From Streptomyces venezuelae (GTDB lineage Bacteria > Actinomycetota > Actinomycetes > Streptomycetales > Streptomycetaceae): a DNA stretch of 64,000 bases. The first letter of the stretch is position 1. Each line of letters begins with the position of its first letter. A program made the position numbers and the translations under genes. This document shows, one piece after another, positions 1 to 8,937 of the stretch. The notes under the pieces are model-generated. The model was not told the DNA's origin, ran no database searches, and was given only the letters and a program-made list of their open reading frames with translations. The stretch is from assembly GCF_008642335.1 (NCBI RefSeq), contig NZ_CP029191.1, positions 2,790,001 to 2,854,000 of the forward strand, read 5' to 3'.

Positions 1-434
1 CGGACACGACCACCGGGCCGCAGGCGCGCGCGAGACGGGAGGGGACGTGGGGGTATGTGCGCACGGAGCACCGAGCGCACCCTGACAGCCAGAAGAGTCC
101 GACGCGGCGCAGGGATGGCGAGTACGCACATACCCCCGCGGCCCCGCACCCACAGACCGAGCACAGGCGCACCCACAGACCAGCAATAGGCGCACCCCGA
201 AGGGAACCCCCCGCCGCCCCCGCCCGTCCAAGCCGCACGCTGTCGGTGAGTCTCCGCACGGCGGTGTCGGCATCGCTGCTGGCTGCGAACGCTGACCACC
301 CTCTCCGCCGCCTGCGGCCGACAGCTCGCCGTCACCGGTGCGCCCCCCTCCAACAGCGCCGGTGACGGCCCCCCACAGGTAACCTTCAGCCCAGCCCAGC
401 CCAGCCCCAGCCCCAGCCAGCCGCAGGAGCACCC
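1..434. other. Non-coding region upstream of the GH3 gene
   Basis: No convincing gene is seen in these 434 bases. A frame at 57-365 is open, but its product is Arg/Pro/His-rich, low in complexity and has no ribosome-binding site. The region holds a spaced perfect inverted repeat (49-61 with 125-137) and, just before the gene, a short run of CCAGC-like repeats at about 388-420. The GH3 start is served by CAGGAG at 424-429. Confidence 0.6.
49..137. repeat. Spaced 13-bp perfect inverted repeat
   Basis: GGGGGTATGTGCG at 49-61 is exactly repeated in inverted orientation at 125-137, with 63 bp between the arms. The left arm runs into the palindrome GTGCGCAC at 57-64. It could be a pair of binding sites for a looping regulator or the remains of a mobile element. 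No regulator is assigned. Confidence 0.5.
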
Positions 435-2291
435 GTGTCCGCATCCGTCGACCCCGACCACCCGCTCCGCGCCCTCATCCGCACCATGTCCCTGGAGGAC
501 AAGGTCGGCCAGCTCTTCGTGATGCACGTGTACGGGCACACCGCCACCGACCCCGACCAGGCGGACGTCGACACCAACCTCCGCGAGCTCGGCGTACGCG
601 ACGCCGCCGAACTCATCGCCCGGTACAAACTCGGCGGCATCATCTACTTCGGCTGGGCCCACAACACCCGCTCCCCCCACCAGATCGCCGAACTCTCCGA
701 GGGCATCCAGAAGGCCTCCCCCGCCATCCCCGTCCTGATCTCCGTCGACCAGGAACACGGCGCCGTCGCCCGCATCGGCGCCCCCGCGACCCTCCTCCCC
801 GGCGCCATGGCCCTCGGCGCCTCCGGCTCGCACGAGCACGCCCGTGAGGCCGCCCGGATCGCCGGCGCCGAACTCCGCGCCCTCGGCATCCGCCAGAACC
901 ACGCCCCGGACGCCGACGTGAACGTCGACCCCGCCAACCCCGTCATCGGCGTACGCTCCTTCGGCGCCGACCCCGACGCCGTCGCCGGATTCGTGGCCGC
1001 CCAGATCGAGGGGTATCAGAGCGCGGGCATCGCCACCGCCGCCAAGCACTTCCCCGGCCACGGCGACACCACCGACGACAGCCACACCGAGCTGCCCCAC
1101 ATCCACCACACCCGCGAGGAGTGGGACCGCTACGACGCGCCCCCCTTCCGCGCCGCGATCGCCGCCGGCGTCGACTCCGTCATGACCGCCCACATCGTCG
1201 TGCCCGCCCTCGACCCCTCCGGCGACCCGGCGACCCTCTCCCGCCCGATCCTCACCGGCATCCTCCGCGAGGAGCTCGGCTACGACGGCGTCATCGCCAC
1301 CGACTCCCTCGCCATGCGCGGCGTCCGTACGAAGTACGGCGACGACCGCGTGGCCGTACTCGCGCTCAAGGCCGGCGCCGACCAGCTCCTCAACCCGCCC
1401 CGCCCCGACGCCGCCTGGAACGCGGTCATCGACGCCGTCCGGAACGGCGAACTGACGGAGGAGCGCATCGAGGAGTCCGTCCTCCGCGTGCTCCGCATGA
1501 AGGCGCGGGTCGGCCTCCTGGACCAGGTGTTGCAGGAGAACGGCACCCCGTCGACACCCCCCGCCCCCACCCCCTCCGTGGACGCCACCGTCGGCACCCC
1601 CGCCCATCTCGTCGCCGCCGACCACATCGCCGACGCCACGACGACCCTCCTGGTCAACACCGACGCGCTCCTCCCCCTCTCCCCCGCCGCCCACCCGCGC
1701 GTCCTGGTCGTCGGCGCGGACCCCCGTTCGCCGTCCGGCACCACGGGACCACCGACCACCGTCCTCGCGGGCGCCCTCAACAGCCACGGTTTCCGGGCCG
1801 TCGCCCTGCCCACCGGCACCGCGCCCGACGAGGCGACGATCGAGAAGGCGGTGGCTGAGGCGCAGGGCCAGGACGCCGTCCTCGTGGCGACGTACAACGT
1901 CACCACGCACGCCACCACCAGGGACAACACCCAAGCCGCCAACACCGCCCTGGACCGAACCCCCCACTACCGAACCCCCCACCCGCACGCCCGTGCCCAC
2001 CAAGCGACGGACCCGAGCGACGGGAGCGGCCAGGTCGCCCTCGTCACCGCCCTCAAAGCCACCGGCGTCCCCGTCATCACCCTCGCGATCCGCAACCCCT
2101 ACGACGTGGCCCACCTCCCGCCCGTCGACGCCGCCCTCGCCTCGTACTGCTGGACGGACGTCTCCCTGCGCGCCGCCGCACGGGTCATCGCGGGCCGGAC
2201 CGCCCCGCAGGGGCGACTCCCCGTGCCGGTACGGCGGGCGGACGATCCCGCTCAGGTGCTGTATCCGGTCGGGCACGGACTGACGTACTGA
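435..2291 (+). CDS. Glycoside hydrolase family 3, beta-N-acetylhexosaminidase-type
   Basis: This 618-residue protein is predicted to release N-acetylglucosamine from chitin or peptidoglycan fragments. The GTG start has CAGGAG seven bases upstream. The N-terminal barrel carries the NagZ-type motif KHFPGHGDTTDDSH near residue 205, whose His/Asp pair acts in acid-base catalysis, and the likely Asp nucleophile in IATDSL near residue 289. A GH3 C-terminal domain follows after a Pro-rich linker near residues 370-385. Simple NagZ enzymes are about 340 residues, so this is the longer two-domain form. No signal peptide is visible, so it is probably cytoplasmic and acts on imported sugars. A GH20 enzyme and glmS lie further along the window. 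Confidence 0.88.
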   Translation: MSASVDPDHPLRALIRTMSLEDKVGQLFVMHVYGHTATDPDQADVDTNLRELGVRDAAELIARYKLGGIIYFGWAHNTRSPHQIAELSEGIQKASPAIPVLISVDQEHGAVARIGAPATLLPGAMALGASGSHEHAREAARIAGAELRALGIRQNHAPDADVNVDPANPVIGVRSFGADPDAVAGFVAAQIEGYQSAGIATAAKHFPGHGDTTDDSHTELPHIHHTREEWDRYDAPPFRAAIAAGVDSVMTAHIVVPALDPSGDPATLSRPILTGILREELGYDGVIATDSLAMRGVRTKYGDDRVAVLALKAGADQLLNPPRPDAAWNAVIDAVRNGELTEERIEESVLRVLRMKARVGLLDQVLQENGTPSTPPAPTPSVDATVGTPAHLVAADHIADATTTLLVNTDALLPLSPAAHPRVLVVGADPRSPSGTTGPPTTVLAGALNSHGFRAVALPTGTAPDEATIEKAVAEAQGQDAVLVATYNVTTHATTRDNTQAANTALDRTPHYRTPHPHARAHQATDPSDGSGQVALVTALKATGVPVITLAIRNPYDVAHLPPVDAALASYCWTDVSLRAAARVIAGRTAPQGRLPVPVRRADDPAQVLYPVGHGLTY

Positions 2292-2363
2292 GAGCCCCAA
2301 AGCCCCCGCACGCCTGGCGTGCGCCCGCCGCGCCGGGTCACGCTGGGTGCACGCATCGGGGGG

Positions 2364-2990
2364 ATGGCCATGACTGCCTGCGACTCGGGATGGCCGCGTA
2401 CGGTCGGCGGGGCCGTCTGTGCCCTCCTGCTCACCGCGACCGTGACGGCCTGTCAGAAGCCGCCCGCGGCGGAAGAGTCGCCCGCGCCCTCCCGGCCCTC
2501 CGACACCGGCACCGCCTTCCTCGCCGTGGACGAGTGCAGTTCGCGGGGGCGCGAGTCGTTCACGGAGGTGCCGTGCGGCAGCGAACGGGCCGCGGCGCGG
2601 GTCATCGCGCGCTACGACGGCGAGGTCAGACAGGGCCCCGCCTGTCCCGCCCGTACGGACTTCGTGCTGCACGTCAGCGAGAGCAGGCCCGCCGTCGACG
2701 AGGACGGTGACGGCGAGGTGCCTCAGGGGTACGCCTGCATGCGGAACCTGGAGGCACCGCACCCCGGCGACCCCGGTCGCGGCGGCGGCCCGCGGACGGT
2801 CGTCGGCGACTGTGTGTACGGCGCGGGGCGCGGCGAGGTGCGGGAGACGGCCTGCGACGGCTCCGGCGAGCGGGCCCCGGAGTACCTGGTGTCGTCGGCG
2901 GTGCGGAAGCGCACCGAGTGCCCGGCGGCCACACAGCTCTACGTCAGCCTGGGTGGCACCCGCCCGGTGGGGTGCGCGGTGCGCGAGTGA
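2364..2990 (+). CDS. Putative secreted lipoprotein with duplicated Cys module
   Basis: A 208-residue protein with an N-terminal hydrophobic segment ending in a lipobox-like TATVTAC near residue 30, so it is probably a membrane-anchored lipoprotein. The mature part looks internally duplicated: each half has an early Cys (DEC or GDC), a second Cys, a (A/E)CPA motif and a final Cys near the end of the module. The start at ATG 2364 is chosen because it puts the signal directly at the N-terminus and follows a G-rich stretch; an upstream in-frame GTG or ATG would add an unlikely Arg-rich extension. The gene lies 72 bases after the GH3 gene on the same strand and converges with the S37 peptidase. 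I do not recognise the family. Confidence 0.65.
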   Translation: MAMTACDSGWPRTVGGAVCALLLTATVTACQKPPAAEESPAPSRPSDTGTAFLAVDECSSRGRESFTEVPCGSERAAARVIARYDGEVRQGPACPARTDFVLHVSESRPAVDEDGDGEVPQGYACMRNLEAPHPGDPGRGGGPRTVVGDCVYGAGRGEVRETACDGSGERAPEYLVSSAVRKRTECPAATQLYVSLGGTRPVGCAVRE

Positions 2991-3018
2991 CCCACAGGGC
3001 GGGCGACACGTCACCGCC

Positions 3019-4452
3019 TCACGGCCGCAGCGTCTGCTCCTTGCGCACGTCGCGCCGGTCCAGCTTCTTGTCGTACGCGGCCAGCGGCTTGCCCGAGGGA
3101 GAGGACACCCCGGCCCACGCCTGGATCCGCTGCGTCGCCTTCGCCTTGTCGGCGGCGACGAGCTGCGCCACGTTCGCGCCGTGGTTGGCGCCGGGGGCCG
3201 TGAAGACGTACGAGTCGTGCTTGGCGCCGCGCGCGGGGCGGAACGGTTCGGCACCCCACGGGTCGTACTCGCCGTACACGTACATCATCCGGTGCGCGTT
3301 GTGCCGCACCCAGCGGTCGACGTCCCGCATCGCGTACGGCTTGAACTTCATCGGGATGTCGCGCGGCACGAAGTTCCGCGGCGGCTGGTAGCCGTAGCGG
3401 CTGAGGTCGCCGAGCCAGGGCTGGCCGATGGTGGGCGCGCCGAGTTCCGTGCCGGCCTGGTAGTAGTACGGCGTGTAGGGCTCGAGGCCCTGGTCGGTGT
3501 AGGAGGACCAGCCGCCGACCGTGTCGACGTAGTCGAAGATCTCCTGGTCGGTCGCGGTGGCCGCGTCCGGGATCGTGCCGCAGGCGGTGGCGGCGGGCTG
3601 GTACTGCCAGAAGCCCCACACGAGGTCCATGACGACCGCTTCGAAGGCCTTGTCGAGCGTGCCGACCGTCTTGAAGGTGTAGCCCTCGGCCCCGGCGTAG
3701 GCGGCGAGTTTCGCGGACAGCGGCTCCCTGCGCACCAGCGCCTCGCGCTGCACGTCCTGGATCCGGGTGCGGCACTCGCGCGGGCCGACGCCGGCGAGGA
3801 ACTTGTCGTACGCCGAGTCCTCCTTGTCGACGACGTCGTTGGGGGCGACGTAGGCGACGACGCCGTCCATGTCACGCGGGTAGAAGCGCTCGTAGTACGT
3901 GGCGGTCATGCCGCCCTTCGAGCCGCCGGTGGCCAGCCACTTCTTGCCGTAGATCGACTTCAGCGCCTGGTGGATGCGGTGCTGGTCGCTCGCGGCCTGC
4001 CAGATGTCGAGCTTGGACCAGTCGGCGGGCTGGGGGCGCGAGGGCGTGAAGTAGCGGTACTCCATGGAGACCTGGTTGCCGTCGACGATCTGCGTCGGCT
4101 CGCGGCGGCTGGGGTTCGTGGAGACGCTGTAGCCGCTGGTGTAGAAGACCGTCGGGCGGTCGGTGTCCTTGTGCAGCACGGTCAGGCGCTGCTTGAAGGT
4201 GCCCTTGGACGGGTGCCGGTGGTCCACCGGCTGGGTGTAGTTGAGGACGAAGAAACGGTAGCCGGGGTACGGCTTTTCTTCGATCAGGCTCATGCCGGGT
4301 ATGGCGAGCAGCCTGTCCTTGATATCGGCGTTGTCGGTACTGTCCGCACGCTTCGTGATCGTCGCGCGGTCCGTGGCCGTCGCGGTCCCGGCCACGCCCA
4401 CGGTGCCTATCAGCACCACGAGCGACAGCACCCATCTGAGCGCCTTGCGCAT
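3019..4452 (-). CDS. Secreted tripeptidyl aminopeptidase-like serine peptidase (S37/PS-10 type)
   Basis: A 477-residue protein with a clear Sec signal peptide (about residues 1-26, ending ATATA). It has an alpha/beta-hydrolase-like catalytic part with the nucleophile motif GGSKGG near residue 174, followed by TATYYERFYP. The His near the C-terminus (GANHGAN) and an Asp in YGEYDPWG are candidates for the rest of the triad. This layout matches the PS-10/S37 peptidases that trim tripeptides from proteins outside Streptomyces cells. The start has an excellent GGGGAGGG sequence seven bases upstream. Annotators often label this family simply as aminopeptidase; the S37 assignment is from motif memory. 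Confidence 0.82.
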   Translation of the reverse strand: MRKALRWVLSLVVLIGTVGVAGTATATDRATITKRADSTDNADIKDRLLAIPGMSLIEEKPYPGYRFFVLNYTQPVDHRHPSKGTFKQRLTVLHKDTDRPTVFYTSGYSVSTNPSRREPTQIVDGNQVSMEYRYFTPSRPQPADWSKLDIWQAASDQHRIHQALKSIYGKKWLATGGSKGGMTATYYERFYPRDMDGVVAYVAPNDVVDKEDSAYDKFLAGVGPRECRTRIQDVQREALVRREPLSAKLAAYAGAEGYTFKTVGTLDKAFEAVVMDLVWGFWQYQPAATACGTIPDAATATDQEIFDYVDTVGGWSSYTDQGLEPYTPYYYQAGTELGAPTIGQPWLGDLSRYGYQPPRNFVPRDIPMKFKPYAMRDVDRWVRHNAHRMMYVYGEYDPWGAEPFRPARGAKHDSYVFTAPGANHGANVAQLVAADKAKATQRIQAWAGVSSPSGKPLAAYDKKLDRRDVRKEQTLRP

Positions 4453-4531
4453 GCACCCTCCCCTGTCGACACAGCAATGCCCCGGAACCTAACGGAGCAA
4501 CTGGGCCCGCACCAGGGGGGAGTTATGGACG

Positions 4532-4939
4532 TCAGCAGAGAATCCAGCCCGAACTGACCCCGCGGCCGCTGATCTTCCCCTTCACCCACACACAGCGGTG
4601 GCCCGCGTGGACCGTGACCGGGCCCGCGTGGTGGCTGTAGTGGCCCTTGTCGCGGGCGGGGCGGCCGCCGCGTGCCTTGATGCTGACGGACATCGACTTG
4701 CGGGCGCCGGTGCGCTTGGCGACGGCCACGGCGCAGACGTAGCCGCGGGATTTGAAGACGTCGACGCGGCCGGTGCTGAAGGGCAGGGTGCGCACCTTGC
4801 GGCCCGCGCAGAGGCCGTCGACGGCCTGCGCCGAGGAGGTGCCGGGGCCCGCGAGGGCGAGGAGTACGGCGGCTGCGAGCACGGCGGTGCCGAGCGTCAG
4901 CCGCCGTCGTATCCGACCGGTGCCGCGCCCACTGCTCAC
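4532..4939 (-). CDS. Small secreted protein of unknown function
   Basis: A 135-residue protein beginning at a GTG with GGGAGGGG upstream. Residues 1-38 form a signal peptide (Arg-rich, then an Ala/Leu core, then SSAQA). The mature part is basic and contains four cysteines (DGLC, YVCA, HRCV and the terminal C), which suggests two disulfide bonds in a small extracellular domain. The frame stays open far upstream inside the neighbouring ABC gene, but that extension is antisense-type shadow sequence. The gene lies between the S37 peptidase and the ABC exporter, all on the minus strand. No family is recognised. Confidence 0.68.
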   Translation of the reverse strand: MSSGRGTGRIRRRLTLGTAVLAAAVLLALAGPGTSSAQAVDGLCAGRKVRTLPFSTGRVDVFKSRGYVCAVAVAKRTGARKSMSVSIKARGGRPARDKGHYSHHAGPVTVHAGHRCVWVKGKISGRGVSSGWILC

Positions 4940-5055
4940 GGTTGCCCCTCCCGCCACTCCTGCCTCAACGTTCTGAGGTACGGACGCAGCCCGCGCCCCG
5001 CGCGGTTGCGGGATTCCCGCCCCTTTTTTCCGGCATCCGTCAGACCGACACCCGT

Positions 5056-8000
5056 TCAGGCCGCCTCGACCGGCTCCCCCACGAACGTCCGCCACAACCG
5101 CGCGTACCGCCCGTCCAGCGCGAGGAGCTCCTCGTGCGTGCCGTCCTCGGCGACGCGGCCGTGGTCCATCACGACGACGCGGTCGGCGCGGGCGGCCGTG
5201 GTGAGGCGGTGGGCGACGACCAGGGTGGTGCGCTTGCCCGCGATGCGGTCGGTGGCCTGGTTGACCTGCGCCTCCGTGGCGAGGTCGAGAGCTGCCGTCG
5301 CCTCGTCGAGGAGCAGGATGTCGGGGTCGACGAGTTCGGCGCGGGCCAGCGCGATCAGCTGGCGCTGCCCCGCGGAGAGGTTGCGGCCGCGCTCGCTGAC
5401 CTCGTGGAGGTAGCCGCCGTCGAGGGTGGCGATCATGTCGTGCGCGCCGACCGCGCGGGCGGCGGCCTCGACCTGGGCGTCGGTGGCGTCGGGGCGGCCG
5501 TAGGCGATGGCGTCGCGGACGGTGCCCGCGAAGAGGTACGCCTCCTGCGGGACGACTCCGAGGCGGTGTCGGTACGAGGTGAGGTCGAGGGAGCGCAGGT
5601 CCGTGCCGTCGACGGTGACGCGGCCCGCCGTCGGGTCGTAGAAGCGGGCGACGAGCTTCACGAGCGTCGACTTGCCCGCGCCGGTCTCGCCGACGAACGC
5701 GACGGTCTGTCCCGCGGGGATCCGCAGGCTTACGTCGCTGAGGGCCTCCTCGGGGTCGCCCTCGCCCGTGGCCGCGTACGCGAAGTCGACGTCCTCGAAG
5801 GCGATCTCGCCGCGCAGCGAGAGCACCTCCAGGGGCTCGTCCGCGGCCTTGGTCGACGTCGGCTCCTGAAGGAGTTCCTGGATGCGGCCGAGCGAGACGG
5901 ACGCCTGCTGGTAGCCGTCGAAGACCTGCGAGAGCTGCTGCACGGGGGCGAAGAACAGGTCGATGTAGAGGAGGTACGCGACGAGCGCGCCGGTCGTCAG
6001 GGTGCCGGCCTCGACCCGGCCCGCGCCGACGACCAGCACGGCGACGACGGCGACGGAGGACAGGAGCTGCACGAACGGGAAGTACACGGAGATCAGCCAC
6101 TGGCCGCGGATGCGGGCCTGCCGGTAGCTGTCGCTGTTCTCGGCGAACCGCTCGGCGCCCGCCCGCTCGCGCCGGAAGGCCTGCACGATGCGCAGCCCGG
6201 CGACCGACTCCTGGAGGTCGGCGTTGACGACGGACACGCGCTCACGCGCCAGCTCGTACGCCTTCACGCTCGACTTGCGGAAGAAGTACGTGCCGACGAT
6301 CAGCAGCGGCAGCGTCGCGAAGACGACGAGGGCGAGCTCCACGTCGATGACGAGCAGGGCGACCATGATGCCGAAGAAGGTGACGACGGAGACGAACGCG
6401 GTGACGAGCCCGGTCTGCAGGAACGTGGAGAGCGCGTCGACGTCGGTCGTCATCCGGGTCATGATGCGGCCGGTCAGCTCACGTTCGTAGTAGTCGAGCC
6501 CGAGTCGCTGGAGCTGCGAGAAGATCTTGAGCCGGAGCGAGTACAGGACCCGCTCGCCGGTGCGTCCGGTCATGCGCGTCTCGCCCGTCTGCGCCGCCCA
6601 CTGCACGACGACGGCGGCGAGCGCGAGCCCGGACGCGGTCCATACGGCGCCGAGCGCGAGATCGGAGACGCCCTCGTCGATGCCGTGCCGGATCAGGACG
6701 GGAAGCAGCAGCCCCATGCCCGCGTCGACGGCGACGAGGAGCAGGCTGAACAGCAGCGGGAGACCGAACCCGGCGAGCAGCCTGCGCAGCCCGTACGACT
6801 CCTCGGGCGTGACGGCCCGCGCCTCGTCGATGCCGGGGGTGTCGGTGGCCGGGGGCAGCGCGTCGACCTGGGCCAGCAGCTCGGGCGTGGACGGCATCCC
6901 GGCGAGGGCCGGGTCCTTGGCGCTGCCGGCCTCCCGGTCGCCGGTCCACAGGGCGGGCGTGATGCCGCGCTCCGCGTCGAACTCGGCGTCGAGCTCTTCG
7001 CGTACGGAGGTGTCCTCGGGCAGGTCGGCCGGGGGGGCGTGGCCGGGCGACACGCCGCCGAGCTCGTCGGGGTCGGTGAGCAGCCGCCGGTAGAGGGCGG
7101 AGCGCTCTTCCAGCTCCTCGTGCGTGCCGAGGTCGGCGAGGCGTCCTTCGTCGAGGACGGCGATGCGGTCGGCGAGGCCGAGGGTGGAGCGGCGGTGGGC
7201 GATGAGCAGGGTGGTCCGCCCCGCCATCACGCCGCGCAGGGCCTCGTGGATCTCGTGCTCCACGCGCGCGTCGACGGCCGATGTGGCGTCGTCGAGGACG
7301 AGGAGGCGGGGGTCGGTGAGGATGGCGCGGGCGAGGGCGATGCGCTGGCGCTGGCCGCCGGAGAGGGTGAGGCCCTGCTCGCCGACCTTGGTGTCGTACC
7401 CCTCGGGCAGTTCGGAGATGAAGCCGTGGGCCTGGGCGGCGCGCGCGGCGGTCTCGATCTCCTCGCGGGTGGCCTCCGGGTGGCCGTAGGCGATGTTGGC
7501 GCCGACGGTGTCGGAGAAGAGGAAGGAGTCCTCGGGGACGAGCCCGATGGCGGAGCGCAGCGAGTCGAGGGTCAGCTCGCGCACGTCGTGGCCGCCGATG
7601 AGGACGGCGCCGTGCGTCACGTCGTAGAAGCGCGGCAGGAGCAGCGAGACGGTCGACTTGCCGCTGCCGGAGGAGCCGACGACGGCGAGGGTCTCGCCGG
7701 GGCGGATCTCGAAGGAGAGCCCGTCGAGAACCGGGCGGTCGTCCTCGTACGCGAAGCTCACGTCGTCGAACTCGACGGTGGCCGGGGCGTCGGCGGGCAG
7801 CTCCTTGCGGCCGTCCCGCATGCTCGGCTCGGTGTCGATCAGTTCGAGGACGCGCTCCACGCCGGCGCGGGCCTGCTGCCCGACGGTGAGGACCATGGCG
7901 AGCATGCGCACGGGTCCGACGAGCTGGGCGAGATACGTGGAGAAGGCGACGAAGGTGCCGAGGGTGATGTCGCCCTTGACGGCGAGCCAGCCGCCGACGG

Positions 8001-8793
8001 CCAGCATGGCGACCTGGCCGAGCATGGGGACGGCCTGGAGGGCCGGGGTGTAGCGGGAGTTGAGGCGGATGGTCCGCAGCCGTCCCGCGAACAGCTTGCG
8101 GCCGACCTCGCGGAGCTTCCCGGTCTCCTGCTCCTCCTGCCCGAAGCCCTTCACCACGCGTACGCCGCTGACGGCGCCGTCGACCACTCCGGCGACGGCG
8201 GCGGCCTGGGCCTGCGCGTACCAGGTGGCGGGGTGCAGCCGGGAGCGGGAGCGGCGGGCGATGACCCAGAGGGCGGGGGCGACGGCGAGGGCGACGAGGG
8301 TGAGCGGCAGGGAGAGCCACGCCATGATCACGAGCGAGATCACGAAGAGCAGGATGTTGCCGATGGTCATCGGCAACATGAAGAGCAGACCCTGGATGAG
8401 CTGCAGGTCGCTGGTGGCGCGGCCGACGACCTGTCCGGTGGACAGCTCGTCCTGGCGCCGCCCGTCGAGCTTCGTGATCGTCCCGTACATCTCGGTCCGC
8501 AGGTCGTGCTGGACGTCGAGGGCGAGGCGGCCGCCGTAGTAGCGGCGGATGTAGGTGAGGACGTAGACGACGAGGGCGGCGCCGATCAGGGCGCCCGCCC
8601 AGGGGCCCATGGAGCGGCCGCCGCCCTGGCCGTCCTGGCCTATGACGTCATCGATGATCACCTTGGTGATCAGCGGCACGAGGGCCATGACGGCCATGCC
8701 GCCGAGCGAGGAGCCGAGCGCGAGCACGACATCCTTCGGATACCGCCACGCGTACCCGGTGAGTCGTCGTGCCCATCCCCGTTGCTCTGCCAC
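5056..8793 (-). CDS. Fused ABC exporter (TMD-NBD-TMD-NBD) with one degenerate ATP site
   Basis: A 1245-residue protein joining two complete ABC-exporter halves in one chain. Half one has a membrane domain (about residues 15-330) and an ATPase with Walker A GSSGSGKST near 373, signature LSGGQ near 475 and Walker B LVLDDATSAVD near 500. After a charged linker near 580-640 comes the second membrane domain and an ATPase with GETGAGKST near 1033, LSAGQ near 1137 and LLLDEATAALD near 1160. The first Walker B has Asp where the catalytic Glu is expected, and the second signature is LSAGQ. These two changes fall in the same composite site, as in heterodimeric exporters with one non-canonical site. The GTG start has GGGAGG upstream. 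Substrate unknown; lipid or drug export is typical. Confidence 0.9.
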   Translation of the reverse strand: MAEQRGWARRLTGYAWRYPKDVVLALGSSLGGMAVMALVPLITKVIIDDVIGQDGQGGGRSMGPWAGALIGAALVVYVLTYIRRYYGGRLALDVQHDLRTEMYGTITKLDGRRQDELSTGQVVGRATSDLQLIQGLLFMLPMTIGNILLFVISLVIMAWLSLPLTLVALAVAPALWVIARRSRSRLHPATWYAQAQAAAVAGVVDGAVSGVRVVKGFGQEEQETGKLREVGRKLFAGRLRTIRLNSRYTPALQAVPMLGQVAMLAVGGWLAVKGDITLGTFVAFSTYLAQLVGPVRMLAMVLTVGQQARAGVERVLELIDTEPSMRDGRKELPADAPATVEFDDVSFAYEDDRPVLDGLSFEIRPGETLAVVGSSGSGKSTVSLLLPRFYDVTHGAVLIGGHDVRELTLDSLRSAIGLVPEDSFLFSDTVGANIAYGHPEATREEIETAARAAQAHGFISELPEGYDTKVGEQGLTLSGGQRQRIALARAILTDPRLLVLDDATSAVDARVEHEIHEALRGVMAGRTTLLIAHRRSTLGLADRIAVLDEGRLADLGTHEELEERSALYRRLLTDPDELGGVSPGHAPPADLPEDTSVREELDAEFDAERGITPALWTGDREAGSAKDPALAGMPSTPELLAQVDALPPATDTPGIDEARAVTPEESYGLRRLLAGFGLPLLFSLLLVAVDAGMGLLLPVLIRHGIDEGVSDLALGAVWTASGLALAAVVVQWAAQTGETRMTGRTGERVLYSLRLKIFSQLQRLGLDYYERELTGRIMTRMTTDVDALSTFLQTGLVTAFVSVVTFFGIMVALLVIDVELALVVFATLPLLIVGTYFFRKSSVKAYELARERVSVVNADLQESVAGLRIVQAFRRERAGAERFAENSDSYRQARIRGQWLISVYFPFVQLLSSVAVVAVLVVGAGRVEAGTLTTGALVAYLLYIDLFFAPVQQLSQVFDGYQQASVSLGRIQELLQEPTSTKAADEPLEVLSLRGEIAFEDVDFAYAATGEGDPEEALSDVSLRIPAGQTVAFVGETGAGKSTLVKLVARFYDPTAGRVTVDGTDLRSLDLTSYRHRLGVVPQEAYLFAGTVRDAIAYGRPDATDAQVEAAARAVGAHDMIATLDGGYLHEVSERGRNLSAGQRQLIALARAELVDPDILLLDEATAALDLATEAQVNQATDRIAGKRTTLVVAHRLTTAARADRVVVMDHGRVAEDGTHEELLALDGRYARLWRTFVGEPVEAA

Positions 8794-8871
8794 TCGGTGC
8801 CTCCCGGTCGTCTGTCCTGCCGGAAGGCACCAACACCGTGACGAGCACTTTTCATCCCACCGCAACAAACC

Positions 8872-8931
8872 GCGCCCCCTAAGGGGCGCGGGGAACTGCG
8901 CGACAAGCCACGACGGAGCCGCAGCCGCACG
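8872..8931 (+). repeat. Dispersed Streptomyces intergenic repeat, copy a
   Basis: Contains the 20-mer GGGGCGCGGGGAACTGCGCG at 8883-8902, preceded by GCGCCCC, so GCGCCCC/GGGGCGC can form a hairpin, and followed by ACAAGCCACGACGGAGC. The same 20-mer occurs four more times in this window, always between genes. The copy lies between the serine hydrolase stop and the ABC exporter start. Confidence 0.8.
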
Positions 8932-8937
8932 GGCAGC

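Noticed and set aside
57..365. Open frame of 102 residues upstream of the GH3 gene
   Set aside because: Arg/Pro/His-rich low-complexity product, no ribosome-binding site, and the wrong third-position base pattern for this genome.
4942..8841. Very long frame antisense to the fused ABC exporter
   Set aside because: Mirror frame caused by high GC; the opposite strand has full ABC motifs, and this frame gives acidic Gly/Val/Asp-rich low-complexity sequence.
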